Shown here in pieces: positions 8,263 through 17,452 of a stretch of 64,000 nucleotides of DNA. Every line of letters begins with the position of its first letter. The first letter of the stretch is position 1. The stretch is from contig DASWRI010000053.1 of the NCBI GenBank assembly GCA_036403235.1, forward strand, positions 13,505-77,504, read 5' to 3'. A program made the position numbers and the translations under genes. Origin of the DNA: JBGTFE01 sp036403235. Lineage in GTDB: Bacteria; Acidobacteriota; Blastocatellia; Pyrinomonadales; Pyrinomonadaceae. The notes below the pieces were generated by a model that worked only from the letters and a program-made list of their open reading frames with translations, searched no databases and was not told the origin of the DNA.

Positions 8263-11109
8263 TTAAAAAGCTCCGTTAAAAAGCATCGAGTTAAAAAACG
8301 GGCGCGTCGTCGAGCGGAAAATCCCGCGGAAAAACGGTTCTTCGGCAAACATTATGACATGTCCCGCGCCGTTCGGCTCGTCGATGACATAGGCCGTTCC
8401 CTTGAGCAGTCTCTCGGTGTTGCCTTGCCAGACAAAGCCGGAAATCGTCAAAGGTTTTTTCGGTTTCGCGTCGAAAACAAGTGCGTTCGTGCCTTCTTTC
8501 GAGACGCGGAAAAAGAAGCCCGAAGCGAGCAGAACCGGAATTTCGTCCGTGTCCAGGCCGTAGGTCAGATAAGTCGTTTTATCGACGGTCGCGCGCATAA
8601 TCGCGCCGGGAATTCCTTCGGGAACTTTGCCCGCGTTGGCCGAAGGCGAAGCAATCGGCGGCAAAACGTCGGCCTGCCAGTCTTTTTTATCGGTCGCGGG
8701 CTCGACGGTCGGCGACGGCTGCGGAGATTTTGACGTCGAAGGCGTCGGTGTCGGCGAAGCTTCGGTTTCGGCTTCCTTGCGTTTATCCGGGCTTTCATCT
8801 TCGGTTGTTTTGCCTTTTTCCTCGTCGTCGTCGCTTCCGACGGTTTTTGAGGACGAAAGCGCAACGTCTTTGAGCGTGGCGAAAACGGACGCGCCGCGAA
8901 CGGTAATCAAAGTTCCGCCGCCGGAAACCCACGTTTTCAAAGTCGAGACGCCGCCCGCGCCCAAATCGCCGAAATAGCGTCCCGCCGAGCCGTTCGGCAT
9001 AATCAAGACGCTGTAATTTTTCAGCGCGCCGCCTTTTATGTTGGCAATCGACAAAGGCGTAAACTCGATGCCGTAGCGATTCAGAGTCCACCAGATTGAG
9101 CCGAACGAAGTCTGGTCAACGCCTTCGTCGGCGACGACCGCAATCTTCGGCGCCTGCAGCGATAAAACGTATTCGCTGCCGACGTTTGTGTCGCCTTCTT
9201 CGGTGTAGCCGGTATTGACGGCCGTAACGTTGACGCCGAGCTCGCGCGCGAGTCGCGAGACGGCTTCGTGAATCGCTTCGGAATTTCGCGTCACGCGCAC
9301 GACAAACGTTCCCGCTTTCCACGTTTTCCCGTCAGCCGTCAGAGGCTTTGACGCGACGGCGACGCGAAAGCCTTCCTTCAAAAGTCTTATCGCCATCGCG
9401 CCCGCGCCGTCGGTTTGATACGGGATGATGTAAGCGATGCCCGCGCGTCCTGAAACCGAGCCGCGTTTCTCATTTTGCAGAAATTCGTCGGAGACGACGG
9501 TCGAAGCGACATTGCCCGCGTCTTCGGTCCAGAAAGCCTCGATGCCGAATGCGAGCGGCAGACTCCACGCCGTGATGTCGTAAAATCCGTATTCTTCTTT
9601 GCTGGCCGAAGCGCCGCGCATCTCGTTGCGGCGAAAACGGCGCATATTGTCCTGAACGAAAGCATCGTCCTGCGGCGTGTCCTGTTCCATCAAGGCCTTG
9701 ATAAGACGTTTCTGCGGCTGGTTCAAGTCAATGATGAAAGAGCCTGCGGGAAAAGTCCGGCTGGCGCGCGACGCGTCCTTTTCCATATATGTGTGTGCCG
9801 TCGTCGATGTAAAAGCGGAATTCGCAACTTTTATCTCGACACGCGCGCGCCGGAGAATTTCGAGCATTTCCGCCGTTTTGACGTGGTCTTTTTGGGGAAG
9901 AATGACGATTCGTTTTAATTTGTCGTTGTTTGAATCCATCGCGCTGCGGCGAAAATCGTAAAAATCCTGCAATCTTTGCGCGCGGTTGGCGGCGAGCGTT
10001 TCGAGCGTCGTCATCGAAGCGACGAAATGCTTGGCGATGCCCGACCGGAGTGTGACAATCGTGCCGTCGTCGCGCGTCCAGCGCAAACCCTTAAAGCCGC
10101 CGCCGTCGGTTTCATAAGTCATCCCGATTGCGCCGTTTAAAGACGGGTAAGAATCCCAGTAGCCCGGATAAAAAAGGTCGAAAATGTCGCGCACGTAATA
10201 ATCCCATTTGTTCCGGTCAAACGCGCCGGCGTTGGCGCGTCCGAACGTGTCGAGCCATTTGTTCGTCGCCGGCTGCGGCAGATTCGGATTTATCGGAAGC
10301 GCGGCGGGCGGAAAGAAAAACTGCGAAGGCTGGCCGTGATGGTCGACGTAAACCTGCGGATTCCACTCGAAAAATGCTTTCTGCATATTCTGCGTCTCGA
10401 TTTGCGTAGCGGCGATATTATCGCGGTTTAAGTCGAAACGGAAATGATTGTATCTGCCCCAAATCGACCACGGCTCGCGATGCTCGATGGCGTTGCGGTC
10501 GGCGTTCCCGGTGGCGACGGAGTTATACCACGTGACGAAACGCTCGTGCCCGTCGGGATTTTCGCCGGTTAAAATCAAAGTCACGCAGTTGTTTAAGATT
10601 TCCTGCGTTTTCGGCTCGTTCGACGCCGTAAGCTGATAAATGACCTGCATCATCGCTTCGAACGAAGCCGATTCGTTGCCGTGAATCGCGTAAGCCATAA
10701 TGGCAATCGCCGGATTATTTTGAATTATCTGGTTGGCTTCCGTCGCTGATGTCGAGCGCAAATCGGCGAGTTTGGCGTTATTCGCCTTAATTTCGTCGAG
10801 CCGCGCGATATTCTGCGGCGAGGAAATCGCGACGATGTGTTGCATCCGGTATTCGTTCGTCAAACCGATGTCGAAAATCTTCACGCGTTCGGGCGCGGCC
10901 CTGGCGACGGCTTCGATATATTTTTCCATCTGCGCGTAATTCGTATGAAAATCGCCGACGTCAAAACGCAAAACGTCCTGCGGTCGCGGAATTTCGCGTC
11001 GATATTCGCCGCGCGTGTAGAAATCGAATTTTTCCTCGGTCTGCGAAAAGGCAAAACTCGCCGACAACAAAAATAAAATCGCGGTAAGCAGAAAACTTAT
11101 TTGTTTCAT
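8263..11109 (-). CDS. M14-family zinc carboxypeptidase-like exported peptidase
   Basis: About 948 residues. ATG 11109 is preferred over the in-frame TTG at 11112. A Sec signal ends at AFSQ. The M14 zinc site is visible: HGNE (about 143-146) supplies the His and Glu ligands and VDHHGQ (about 255-260) the third. GENPDGHERF and RFDLNRDN are also typical of the family, and YETDGG lies further on near the expected catalytic Glu. The second half resembles the glutamine-amidotransferase-like region found behind such peptidases. A Pro/Thr/Ser-rich linker (TEASPTPTPSTSKSPQ) precedes the last beta-rich domain. It should hydrolyse peptides outside the cytoplasm. It is much longer than classical M14 enzymes but typical of acidobacterial ones. 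Confidence 0.88.
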   Translation of the reverse strand: MKQISFLLTAILFLLSASFAFSQTEEKFDFYTRGEYRREIPRPQDVLRFDVGDFHTNYAQMEKYIEAVARAAPERVKIFDIGLTNEYRMQHIVAISSPQNIARLDEIKANNAKLADLRSTSATEANQIIQNNPAIAIMAYAIHGNESASFEAMMQVIYQLTASNEPKTQEILNNCVTLILTGENPDGHERFVTWYNSVATGNADRNAIEHREPWSIWGRYNHFRFDLNRDNIAATQIETQNMQKAFFEWNPQVYVDHHGQPSQFFFPPAALPINPNLPQPATNKWLDTFGRANAGAFDRNKWDYYVRDIFDLFYPGYWDSYPSLNGAIGMTYETDGGGFKGLRWTRDDGTIVTLRSGIAKHFVASMTTLETLAANRAQRLQDFYDFRRSAMDSNNDKLKRIVILPQKDHVKTAEMLEILRRARVEIKVANSAFTSTTAHTYMEKDASRASRTFPAGSFIIDLNQPQKRLIKALMEQDTPQDDAFVQDNMRRFRRNEMRGASASKEEYGFYDITAWSLPLAFGIEAFWTEDAGNVASTVVSDEFLQNEKRGSVSGRAGIAYIIPYQTDGAGAMAIRLLKEGFRVAVASKPLTADGKTWKAGTFVVRVTRNSEAIHEAVSRLARELGVNVTAVNTGYTEEGDTNVGSEYVLSLQAPKIAVVADEGVDQTSFGSIWWTLNRYGIEFTPLSIANIKGGALKNYSVLIMPNGSAGRYFGDLGAGGVSTLKTWVSGGGTLITVRGASVFATLKDVALSSSKTVGSDDDEEKGKTTEDESPDKRKEAETEASPTPTPSTSKSPQPSPTVEPATDKKDWQADVLPPIASPSANAGKVPEGIPGAIMRATVDKTTYLTYGLDTDEIPVLLASGFFFRVSKEGTNALVFDAKPKKPLTISGFVWQGNTERLLKGTAYVIDEPNGAGHVIMFAEEPFFRGIFRSTTRPFFNSMLFNGAF

Positions 11110-11188
11110 CAAATCTTTCAGATATAAAAATTTTTACTTTGTAGAACTTTTTAGATATTAAACCGTTAGTCATTAAACGCAAAACATT

Positions 11189-11389
11189 ATGGAAAGTTTT
11201 CACGAAATTTACTGTCTTCGTTGCGGCTCGCAAAAGTTGAAACGCTGGGACGAATTAAACTCGGAACAAAAGTTTTTAGTCGAAAGACTGCCCGCGAGCG
11301 CCGTATTTTCGCTCGAAGAAAGAAAAAAACATCTATTCTGCCCGCTTTGCTGGAACGAAGTTGAAGATAAAAAAAGCGATTTTTGTTAG
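11189..11389 (+). CDS. Small zinc-ribbon protein
   Basis: A 66-residue protein with two CxxC pairs (CLRCGSQ near residue 9 and CPLCWNE near 51) separated by a charged helix, which is a zinc-ribbon layout. It is divergent from the M14 gene, and no clear ribosome-binding site is seen before ATG 11189. Role unknown; a nucleic-acid or protein-binding function is possible. Confidence 0.62.
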   Translation: MESFHEIYCLRCGSQKLKRWDELNSEQKFLVERLPASAVFSLEERKKHLFCPLCWNEVEDKKSDFC

Positions 11390-11410
11390 ATTGAGCAGGC
11401 CTTTTGTTTT

Positions 11411-11497
11411 AATAAATTATATAGAGTTTTTGTTGCAATAAATTACATAGAGTTTTTTGCTCCAATGAATTGCCACTAGCTTTAGCTAGTGGCAATT
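11411..11497. repeat. AT-rich tandem repeat and perfect hairpin
   Basis: Two copies of a 26-base unit (11411-11436 and 11437-11462, about 80% alike) run into a perfect 13-base-arm hairpin (11468-11480 / 11485-11497) with a TTTA loop. Parts of the arm (GGCAATT, CTAG) recur at 11520-11550. The whole gap 11390-11702 is much more AT-rich than its surroundings and contains no plausible ORF. Confidence 0.7.
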
Positions 11498-11702
11498 TAT
11501 AAAGACGATTCTCCTAATGGCAATTGATAAATAAGCTAGAGGCAATTAAAAGAAAAGATTTTGGTAATTTATGCAGAGTAAACAATTAAAATTGTGGAAC
11601 GCGGGAACAATTAAAAAGTTTGGAAAAGCTGTCTTTTTCTTAATAAAATCGACACTGTAAGAACGAAAGGTTTAGTTTATCGAGCAAGGGAGGGTTTTCA
11701 AG

Positions 11703-12941
11703 GTGGTTCTACTTTCTTTCTTCAAGCGATTCTGTACGCTCGTTTGCGCAGCAATTCTTTTAAATCTGGCAATTTCTTCAGCCGCCGCACCGCAGGTGGT
11801 GACGGTCGATTCTACATTCGCGCCGCTTTTGCAGGATTTCGGCAGCGTTTCGAATCGCCCGGCGGCGAACGTTTCGGCTCTGCAGCCGGATGGAAAAATT
11901 CTGGTCGGCGGATATTTTACGAGCATCAATAACGCAACGCGAAAACGCATCGCACGTTTGAACCCGGACGGCTCGGTTGACGCCGGTTTTGACATACCGA
12001 ACGGCGCGAATAACATCGTCTACGATTTTTCGATTCAAACGGACGGCAAAATTCTCGTCTCCGGCGCGTTTACAAAACTCGGCAGCCAGGAGCGAATCGG
12101 CGCGGCGCGGCTTATTGACAGCGCGACGACGGCGTCGGCGCGGACGTTTTACGATTTCGACGGTGACGGCAAAGCCGACGTTTCGGTTTATCGAAACGGA
12201 ACTTGGCATCTGCAGCAAAGCACGGGCGGATATACGGCGATGCAGTTCGGCGTCGCTTCCGACAAAATTACTCCGGCTGACTATGACGGCGACGGCAAAA
12301 CCGATTTAGCGGTTTTCCGTGACGGCATCTGGTATCTGCTGCGCTCGCGAGACGGCTTTACTTCCATTCAGTTCGGCGTCGCCGGCGACGTTCCGCAAAT
12401 CGGAGATTTCGACGGCGACCAGGCTGCCGATTTGGCCGTCTTTCGTCCGTCGACCGGAACGTGGTGGATTCGCCGCAGCACAAATCCGGGCAATTATCTG
12501 GCAACTCAGTTCGGTTTATCGAGCGATAAGCCAATCGCCGCCGATTACGACGGCGACGGCAAGACGGACATTGCCGTTTTTCGCCCGTCCGATGGCGTTT
12601 GGTATCTTTTGCGAAGCCGCGACGGATTTATTTCACGGCAATACGGCGTTTCGACCGACAAGCCTGTTCCGGCTGATTACGACGGCGACGGTAAAGCGGA
12701 CATCGCCGTTTACCGCGACGGTGTGTGGTGGATTTCGCGAAGCCGCGACGGAGACTCCACATTCCAATTCGGGTTAGCAGGCGATAAGCCGGTTGCAGCT
12801 GATTATGACGGCGACGGCCGCGCCGATATCGCAGTTTATCGGAATGGAGTTTGGTATCTGCAAAAAAGCACGGCAGGATTTTCGGCGCAGAAATTCGGAT
12901 TAGCCGACGATATTCCTGTTCCGAACGCAAATTTGCCCTAA
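11703..12941 (+). CDS. Secreted FG-GAP-like repeat protein
   Basis: A 412-residue exported protein. The GTG start at 11703 is supported by an AAGGGAGGG site 8 bases upstream and by the signal peptide that follows directly (hydrophobic residues about 10-28, ending SSAAAP). The N-terminal propeller is short, with only about two delta-60 repeats. The six DxDGDGK units and closing PVPNANLP are complete. It may represent the same architecture after loss of N-terminal repeats. No catalytic motif. Confidence 0.85.
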   Translation: MVLLSFFKRFCTLVCAAILLNLAISSAAAPQVVTVDSTFAPLLQDFGSVSNRPAANVSALQPDGKILVGGYFTSINNATRKRIARLNPDGSVDAGFDIPNGANNIVYDFSIQTDGKILVSGAFTKLGSQERIGAARLIDSATTASARTFYDFDGDGKADVSVYRNGTWHLQQSTGGYTAMQFGVASDKITPADYDGDGKTDLAVFRDGIWYLLRSRDGFTSIQFGVAGDVPQIGDFDGDQAADLAVFRPSTGTWWIRRSTNPGNYLATQFGLSSDKPIAADYDGDGKTDIAVFRPSDGVWYLLRSRDGFISRQYGVSTDKPVPADYDGDGKADIAVYRDGVWWISRSRDGDSTFQFGLAGDKPVAADYDGDGRADIAVYRNGVWYLQKSTAGFSAQKFGLADDIPVPNANLP

Positions 12942-12969
12942 TCGGTGTTGTTTCGGCAATTGATTGAGT

Positions 12970-12993
12970 CGGAAGATTTCGCGAAATCTTCCG
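12970..12993. repeat. Perfect 24-base palindrome after FG-GAP gene
   Basis: Arms of 10 bases (CGGAAGATTT / AAATCTTCCG) with a CGCG centre lie 29 bases after the stop codon. No T-run follows, so terminator activity is uncertain. Confidence 0.55.
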
Positions 12994-13030
12994 CGATTTC
13001 ATCCGGTCTGAGCATAAAGTCGGCCACAGA

Positions 13031-13070
13031 CACAAAGGCACAGAGATTTTTAATTTTCTCTGTGCCTTCG
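13031..13070. repeat. CACAGAG-type intergenic hairpin
   Basis: GGCACAGAGA (13037-13046) pairs with TCTCTGTGCC (13057-13066), and flanking CACAAA/TTCGTG partly extends the stem. A relative with the same loop (TTTTTAAT) is found at 63685-63723. Placed between convergent genes, it may end transcription from both sides. Confidence 0.65.
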
Positions 13071-13097
13071 TGGTTAAAATTTTTCTAAAAAGAAACG

Positions 13098-13649
13098 TTA
13101 TTTTTTATTTTTCTTTTTGTCTTCGGTGAAATTCTTTTTGGCGACTTTGACGATTTCGTCGGCGACTTCGCTGCGTGCGTCGGCCGAATTGCCGCCGAAG
13201 ATGCCTTTGCTGATGTCGCCGTCGACGATTTGCTCAAGCACGACTTCGCCCGTTTTAGCGTCGATAAATTTGACGTTGACGATAATTTTCGTCTTGCCCG
13301 TGCCCATGCCGACCATATAGCGCATCGTGCGATTTCCTTTGTCGAATTTAACGACTTCGCCGCTGATTCTCAAGGTCGAAACTTCCGTCTCGGCCGCGGG
13401 CTGAGTCGTCGCTTCGCCGGCCATCGAAACCTGATTAAATTTTTTCGAATCGCGAAATTCGTCAATCACGCCTTTTGTTAAAACGTCGATTTTATCGGCC
13501 GGAAATTCTACATTTTGTCTAATCGTGAATTTTTCGACTTCGATGTTTTGATAAATCTTTTTGGTTGAAACGCTGTCCTGCGCCATCGTCATCGAGACAA
13601 ACAAAAGGCACGCCGAGACCGATAAAAACAAATATTTTATTACTTTCAT
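13098..13649 (-). CDS. DUF4410-like exported protein
   Basis: A 183-residue protein. The start at 13649 (MKVIKYLFLSV) is chosen because it places a normal Sec signal (ending MTMAQD) at the N-terminus; the longer frame adds an unlikely leader. The core (MVGMGTGKTKIIVNVKF, then DAKTGEVVLEQIVDGD) matches the DUF4410 pattern of a glycine-rich strand followed by a tG.vl strand. Lysine-rich C-terminus (EDKKKNKK). Family function is unknown. It is next to another exported protein in the same orientation. Confidence 0.72.
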   Translation of the reverse strand: MKVIKYLFLSVSACLLFVSMTMAQDSVSTKKIYQNIEVEKFTIRQNVEFPADKIDVLTKGVIDEFRDSKKFNQVSMAGEATTQPAAETEVSTLRISGEVVKFDKGNRTMRYMVGMGTGKTKIIVNVKFIDAKTGEVVLEQIVDGDISKGIFGGNSADARSEVADEIVKVAKKNFTEDKKKNKK

Positions 13650-13740
13650 TATTGTATTCCTATTATAAAAATTTTTATTTGCGCCTGATACGGGCAAACG
13701 TCTTAGTTGTTCGAACTTGTGTTACCGGTTGCTTTTCTTT

Positions 13741-14415
13741 TTAATTCGGAGACGCGGCTATCTGTGCCAGGCTTTTGGAAATATGACGCGCCAGATTTTC
13801 CGCCAGGCTTCCCCACGAAGTCGTCTCGCCCGCCGCCATCACCGCGCCGCTGCGCCGGTCGTAAATGCGATAAACGTACCGGTGCGTTATCAATGAGAGC
13901 GAAACAAAGCCGATTTCGACATACAGGTCGGCGTTGTCCTTGTAGCGCTCGATGGTCAAATTAAGATTTTGAAAATCTTTGCGTTTCAAAAGCTCTTTTT
14001 CCAGAGCCTGCCGCGAAGGCTGAATCGAGGACTTTTGAAATGCGATGGTTCGCGCCGATTTGAGCGCATCTTTCGGCGTTTGAATTTTATTTTCAAGCGG
14101 AAGCGGCGTGTTTGCCGGCAAACTTTCCGAGTAATTTTTCTCGCTCGTATTTGAAGAATAACTTTCGCTCGTCGCTGCTTTTCCGATTATCGCCGATATT
14201 ATTTCGTCGGCGACGCCCGATTTTTTTAATTCAATCAAAGCATTTGCCGAGATGTCGAAATTGCCTTTCGATTTTTCAATCTTCGTCAAAATCACTTCCG
14301 GGCTTAACCCGACTTTCGACATTTCGATAATCTGAGAATTGGTCAAAGTTTCCGTCTGTGCAAAAGTGAGGACGGAAAAAAGTAAGATAAAGAGTATAAA
14401 GTTTAGTTTTGACAT
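13741..14415 (-). CDS. Exported protein of unknown function
   Basis: A 224-residue protein with a Sec signal (LNFILFILLFSVLTFAQ). Residues about 27-75 hold a helical motif, IIEMSKVGLSPEVILTKIEKS and then ELKKSGVADEIISAII, which is a twice-used 'GlsxevI' helix pair often seen in acidobacterial exported proteins. A Ser/Asn/Pro linker leads to a C-terminal alpha/beta domain. I do not recognise a named family. It precedes the DUF4410 gene by 91 bases on the same strand and may be cotranscribed with it. Confidence 0.65.
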   Translation of the reverse strand: MSKLNFILFILLFSVLTFAQTETLTNSQIIEMSKVGLSPEVILTKIEKSKGNFDISANALIELKKSGVADEIISAIIGKAATSESYSSNTSEKNYSESLPANTPLPLENKIQTPKDALKSARTIAFQKSSIQPSRQALEKELLKRKDFQNLNLTIERYKDNADLYVEIGFVSLSLITHRYVYRIYDRRSGAVMAAGETTSWGSLAENLARHISKSLAQIAASPN

Positions 14416-14601
14416 ATTATTTATGAGTTTGAATTAAAGTCATTAATTTTTATTTGTCGTCGCCGCTGAAATTACAGAAAAAATTTGTCTTCTCACTCTT
14501 ATTTCCGCCTTTTGATTTTGTTTGAAAGCGCTCAAGAATTATAAAAACACATTATTTGCGGCTGAATTTTGGCGATTGTGATACTTTGCGAACTCTCACA
14601 A

Positions 14602-17358
14602 TCAATTTTTGAAGACGTTTTCAAACGAAGCGCGGATGTTGAGGCGATGAAAAGTTAGGTTTTCGAGCAGATTTTTGGCCGATGAAAGACGCATTCTCGC
14701 GGCGATGATTTGCAGCGCGTTTTGATTGGCGAGCGGCAGACGCGTCGAGCGGCCGACGGTCAGGCGCAGATTGTGGTCGAGGCGGCTTAAAAATTCGTAT
14801 CCGGAAGAAAAATTTTCGAAATCTTCGGCCGCCAGCAAATTTTTCCGGCGGAGTTTTTCAAGGACGAAAAGCGTCGAGCGATTTTCCGCTTCGTCCGGCA
14901 CAGAGTCGCGCAGCTGCAAAAATCTGACGGCGAAATAAACGTCGAGCATTCCGCCCTGACCGAATTTGATGTCGGTTTCCTTGCCCTGGCGCGACGCGGA
15001 TTTTTCTTCTTCGAGCCGCTCGCGGATACGCCGCGTTTCCTGTTTTAATTCGATTTTATCGAGGCTTTGAGCTTTTTGGTGAATTGTCCCGCGCGCTCCG
15101 GATTCAATCGCGGCGGCCAAAGCCGAATCGCCGCCGACGGCGCGAAGCTTGACGTAGGCGAGCAGCTCCCAGATGGCGGCGCGCGTTTCCAGATAATTTT
15201 GAAACGCGTTTTTCCCGGTCGCCGTCGCGCCGTTTTTGCCGTCGGGACGCAGCCGCAAATCGACGCGGTAAAGATGTCCGTCGCGCGTAAAGCTCGAAAG
15301 CGCGTTGACAAAAATTTCGGCCGCGCGGCTGTAAAATTCGGCGTGCGTCAGATTTTCGACCGGCAAAAGTTTTTCGTCGTCGTAGATTAAAATCAAATCC
15401 AAATCCGATTCGTAATCGAGGCTGCCGCCGCCGAGCTTCCCGAGGCCGAGGACGGCGAACGGAAATTCGTCGAAATCAATCGAAAAATGTTTTTCGAGCT
15501 CCTGTTTTGTGATAAAAATCGCCGCTTCGATACTCGCTTCGGCCAGATTTGTCTGAAATTTTCTGGCTTTTTCGAGCGTTATTTTCTCAAAAACGTCGAA
15601 CACGACGATTTCCAGCAAAAGCTGCGACCATTGTTTTCGCAATGCGGCGAGCCGGTGCGCGAAATCGTTTTTGTTTTCAATCGCCGAAAACAAAAGCTGG
15701 CGGTAGCTTTTTTCCGAAAAGTCATTTTCCAAATCCGGCAGATGTTCAATCAAATTGGGATTTGCCGCCAGCATGCCGGCGAAATGCGGCGAGATTTCCG
15801 AGAGCTTTTCAAGAATCTTCAATTCGGCTTCGCTTAAATCCGCCGCAATATCCGACTTTGCGAGCGACGAGAGAATCGGCTCTATTAGCAAAGGCCTTTT
15901 TTCTTCGACCGTTTCAGATTTCAAATTTGAAATTCCAAATTTTTCCTTCTCTTCGCCAGCGTCGTCGCGTCGCTTTAAATCTTCCGTTACGCCGAAAACG
16001 CGCGTGAAAATGCGGTTGACATTGGCCGTGTTTTTTTTTAGCTCAGTTTCGAATTCGGTCAAATTCGCGCAATTCATCCGAACGGCAATCAATTCTTTTT
16101 TTTCGGAATTTTCCGGCAGGAGATGCGTCTGCAAACCGTTTTCCATTTGCAGTCGATGTTCGAGGCGGCGCAAAAACGTGTAGGCGTCGGACAGCTCGGT
16201 CAGCTCATTTTCCGTCAAAAGCTTTCTGTCAGCGAGACGGCTCAAACTAATCAGCGTGTGCGATGCGCGAAGCCATTCGTCGCGACCGCCGTAGGCGAGC
16301 TGCAGGGCTTGGGCGACAAACTCGATTTCGCGGATTCCGCCTTTCCCGACTTTTACGTCGAAACCTTTGTCGGGCGTTTTTTCGAAATTGATTTTATCCT
16401 TTGAAAGACGCACATTTTTCAGGGCGTTTTCGACTGTCAGGTCTTTTGAAAAAACCGAATTTTCGATTGAAGTGAAAAACTCGCGAAAGATTTCCGCGTC
16501 GCCCGCGCTCGAACGCGAGCGAATCAAAACCTGTCTTTCCCACATTAAAGCCGACGTTTTGTAATAATTTATCGCTTCGTTCCGGGAAATCGCCAGCGTG
16601 CCGACGCGCCCGTGCGGGCGCAGACGCAAATCGACGCGATAGGCCGCGCCCTCGCCCGTCTGCGCGCCGACGAGCTTGACGATATATTCGGCGAGCTTGA
16701 CAAAATATTCGCGGTTTGTGACCGCTCCGCGCGCGCCCTGCCCGGAAGTTTTGCCTTCGGCCGAATACAAAAAAAGCAAATCGATGTCGGACGCGTAATT
16801 TAATTCTTTCGAGCCGAGCTTGCCGAGCGCGACGATACAAAATTTTGCCGGCAGCGCGCGTCCTTTTTCGTCGATTTCGAGCGGCGCGCCGTAGCGATTG
16901 TCGAGCGCCTGGCGCGCGATTCGCAAAGCGTATTCGAGAATCGCGTCGGCTAAATTTGAAATTTCCTCGGTAATTTCGGCGATGGTATCGAGATGACGAA
17001 TGTCCTGCAAAAAGATGCGCAGAATCTCGCGGCGGCGAAACCGCGCGAGCAAAACGTTCGGCTCGATTTGCGAGCTGGTCAGGGCAAAACGCGCCAGAGA
17101 TTCGAGAAGCTCGTCCTTTTCGCGAACTTTCGCCGACGTGCGCTGGCGGCTGAGCCACCAGATATAATCGGGATTTTGCAAAAGCGTCGTGGCAAGAAGC
17201 GGGCTGAAAGCGGCGAGCGTCAACGCGTCCGAGAGCAGGCCTTTATTTTTTTCCAGTTTGCGCGCGTCGGCCGGAAATTTCTCCGACAATTGTTCAAAGA
17301 AGCGCCGCGCGCCGTCCGCGTCGGGCAAATCTTTTACGAGCGATTCGAGATTTTCCAC
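14602..17358 (-). CDS. glnE: Glutamine synthetase adenylyltransferase/adenylyl-removing enzyme
   Basis: 918 residues, close to the usual length of about 945. It has two nucleotidyltransferase domains: the N-terminal site GSKELNYASDIDLLF (about 182-196), which in this family removes AMP, and the C-terminal site GGGSLDYESDLDLILIY (about 643-659), which adds AMP to glutamine synthetase. Helical GlnE/PII-binding segments lie between them. It tunes glutamine synthetase to nitrogen status in the cytoplasm. The linker at residues about 472-483 is encoded by a 7-base-phased repeat tract (15911-15945). Divergent from the rluD-type gene. Confidence 0.93.
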   Translation of the reverse strand: MENLESLVKDLPDADGARRFFEQLSEKFPADARKLEKNKGLLSDALTLAAFSPLLATTLLQNPDYIWWLSRQRTSAKVREKDELLESLARFALTSSQIEPNVLLARFRRREILRIFLQDIRHLDTIAEITEEISNLADAILEYALRIARQALDNRYGAPLEIDEKGRALPAKFCIVALGKLGSKELNYASDIDLLFLYSAEGKTSGQGARGAVTNREYFVKLAEYIVKLVGAQTGEGAAYRVDLRLRPHGRVGTLAISRNEAINYYKTSALMWERQVLIRSRSSAGDAEIFREFFTSIENSVFSKDLTVENALKNVRLSKDKINFEKTPDKGFDVKVGKGGIREIEFVAQALQLAYGGRDEWLRASHTLISLSRLADRKLLTENELTELSDAYTFLRRLEHRLQMENGLQTHLLPENSEKKELIAVRMNCANLTEFETELKKNTANVNRIFTRVFGVTEDLKRRDDAGEEKEKFGISNLKSETVEEKRPLLIEPILSSLAKSDIAADLSEAELKILEKLSEISPHFAGMLAANPNLIEHLPDLENDFSEKSYRQLLFSAIENKNDFAHRLAALRKQWSQLLLEIVVFDVFEKITLEKARKFQTNLAEASIEAAIFITKQELEKHFSIDFDEFPFAVLGLGKLGGGSLDYESDLDLILIYDDEKLLPVENLTHAEFYSRAAEIFVNALSSFTRDGHLYRVDLRLRPDGKNGATATGKNAFQNYLETRAAIWELLAYVKLRAVGGDSALAAAIESGARGTIHQKAQSLDKIELKQETRRIRERLEEEKSASRQGKETDIKFGQGGMLDVYFAVRFLQLRDSVPDEAENRSTLFVLEKLRRKNLLAAEDFENFSSGYEFLSRLDHNLRLTVGRSTRLPLANQNALQIIAARMRLSSAKNLLENLTFHRLNIRASFENVFKN
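15911..15945. repeat. In-frame heptamer repeat tract inside glnE
   Basis: Five consecutive 7-mers read GTTTCAG, ATTTCAA, ATTTGAA, ATTCCAA, ATTTTTC on the plus strand. They encode the poorly conserved linker between the two GlnE halves. The same kind of unit makes up intergenic hairpins elsewhere in the window. Confidence 0.6.
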
Positions 17359-17452
17359 AAATTTTACCAGAGACAGAGAATTGTTTCTGTTTGCGATTTA
17401 ACTATTTACGCTTCAAAATTACAACTGACAACGGGCGACGGGTAATTGAAGA

